Of a stretch of 64,000 nt of DNA, positions 63,224 through 64,000 are shown piece by piece (position 1 is the stretch's first letter; every line of letters starts with the position of its first letter). Under the pieces are notes generated by a model that saw only the letters and a program-made list of their open reading frames with translations, made no database searches and was not told the DNA's origin. The position numbers were made by a program, and so were the translations under genes. The stretch comes from Nansenia antarctica (lineage: Eukaryota > Chordata > Actinopteri > Argentiniformes > Microstomatidae), in NCBI GenBank assembly GCA_963989245.1, contig OZ022346.1, positions 8,299,231-8,363,230 on the forward strand, given 5' to 3'.

Positions 63224-63893
63224 ATGTAAACTCTTCTGTGGTCAGGTACTGGGAGTTCACCAGGGAGCTCCTCCAGAGTGGCTGGGGTGTGTCTGGGGCT
63301 GCTGTGTGTTCTCCTACTGGCTGGGATCACAGGCCTGGCGATCTACGGTGAGGCAAATATGTTTCATAACACTCAAATATCTGTGGCTAACAGCAGTAGT
63401 CAGCTAGTAGTCTTTAGTCTGCTAATAGTATCTGTTACCTTGCAGGCAACAGCATCATCAACACCCTGACTAGAGAGAGAGACCAGTTAAAGACCAGTAA
63501 CAATAACCTGACTAGAGAGAGAGACCAGTTACAAACCAGTAACAATAACCTGACTAGAGAGAGAGACCAGTTACAAACCAGTTACAACACCATGACTAGA
63601 GAGAGAGACCAGCTGAAAGCAGAGAGAGACCAGCTCCAGAGGACTCTGGGTGAGTGATAACAACGTATATATCTAATGTCAAGTCTCATCCATCATGATG
63701 TTTACTGTGTTGTAATGTGGGGTGTTGCAATGTGCTGTCAAACAGAGAACACTTTTATGTGTCCTTGTGGATGGACTAAGCTTGGTTTAGCTTGCTATTA
63801 CGTCTCAAATGAGACTAAATCTTGGGATGAGAGCAGACAGGACTGTCTCAGGAGAGGAGGAGACCTGGTGATCATCAACAGCCAAGAAGAACA

Positions 63894-63894
<1 letters not shown>
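62923..63894 (+). CDS. CD209-like type II membrane C-type lectin, first four exons (partial)
   Basis: Exons 62923-63040, 63246-63347, 63446-63649 and 63746-63894, frame kept through all junctions; the remainder of the lectin domain lies beyond the window. Residues 1-49: cytoplasmic tail with GHYENV (Tyr17; YxN/YxxV-type signalling or sorting motif, not a full ITIM). Residues ~51-73: transmembrane segment (VAGVCLGLLCVLLLAGITGL). Residues ~75-141: stalk with 14-residue coiled-coil repeats (NNLTRERDQLQTS). From 142: C-type lectin domain start (CPCGWTKLGLACYYVSNETK, SWDESRQDCLRRGGDLVIIN). This is the plan of fish CD209/asialoglycoprotein-receptor-like proteins, which bind glycans at the surface of immune cells. 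The sugar-binding motif is not in the window, so specificity is unknown. Confidence 0.88.

Positions 63895-63896
<2 letters not shown>

Positions 63897-63978
<82 letters not shown>
63897..63978. repeat. (GA)n microsatellite in intron 4 of the CD209-like gene
   Basis: About 40 GA repeats begin directly at the donor (GTGAGAGAGAGA) of the exon ending at 63894. Confidence 0.95.
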
Positions 63979-63982
<4 letters not shown>

Positions 63983-64000
63983 AGTGTTGTTTCGGAATTC

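Noticed and set aside
62692..63351. A single-exon protein from 62692 spanning TG and CA runs
   Set aside because: The open frame crosses microsatellites; the spliced CD209-like model using 62923 explains the conserved parts.

Overview
This is nuclear DNA of a ray-finned (teleost) fish. The evidence is spliced vertebrate genes with GT/AG introns, fish-type C-type lectins, tRNA-derived SINEs with the teleost-type 3' core, L2-like LINEs, hAT transposons, BEL/Pao and Ty3/Gypsy LTR elements, and many mini- and microsatellites. I cannot name the species. Most of the window is mobile and tandem-repeat DNA, with five host genes or gene pieces lying in it.

Layout. 1-7.7 kb: tandem-repeat array and transposons leading into secreted C-type lectin gene A (+, CDS 4983-6950). 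7.7-15.8 kb: LINE tails, a telomere-repeat MITE, a decayed INPP5E-like fragment and a 1.1 kb minisatellite. 15.8-22.5 kb: a complete young LTR element with 1066-bp LTRs, a 5-bp target duplication and a 1495-codon ORF. Its first ~940 residues are BEL/Pao-type gag, zinc knuckles and protease; its last ~550 residues are an unrelated, repeat-rich sequence where reverse transcriptase, RNase H and integrase should be. 22.5-27.9 kb: minisatellites and a 434-bp direct-repeat pair. 27.9-35.7 kb: complete 13-exon LAS1L on the minus strand (564 aa). 36.85 kb: on the plus strand, head-to-head with LAS1L, an exon matching coding exon 1 of moesin (MSN). 37-42.9 kb: decayed TE pieces, a relic of an unnamed protein family, and relics of the lectin 5' flank.

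42.95-47.7 kb: a higher-order repeat (1267-bp unit) whose internal 26-bp minisatellite grew out of a MITE terminal inverted repeat. 47.7-54.5 kb: a second copy of the 1.1-7.7 kb block with lectin gene B (CDS 51738-53767), almost identical to A. 54.5-58.1 kb: an L2-like LINE interrupted by another LINE. 58.4-61.3 kb: hAT and Ty3/Gypsy remains, nested. 61.9-64 kb: an E-box-like 13-bp minisatellite, CA/TG microsatellites, and the 5' part of a CD209-like type II membrane C-type lectin (four exons, cut by the window end).

How it fits together. LAS1L (pre-rRNA ITS2 processing) and MSN (membrane-actin linker) are a conserved vertebrate neighbour pair and probably share the ~1.1 kb between them as a promoter region. 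The lectins form a small tandem innate-immunity/secretory cluster carried and duplicated along with repeats. No moesin exon 2 was seen after 36.9 kb, so lectin B and the CD209-like gene may lie inside MSN intron 1, or the MSN exon may be cut off. Gene models were spliced by hand, checking reading frame and splice sites; no database search was possible.
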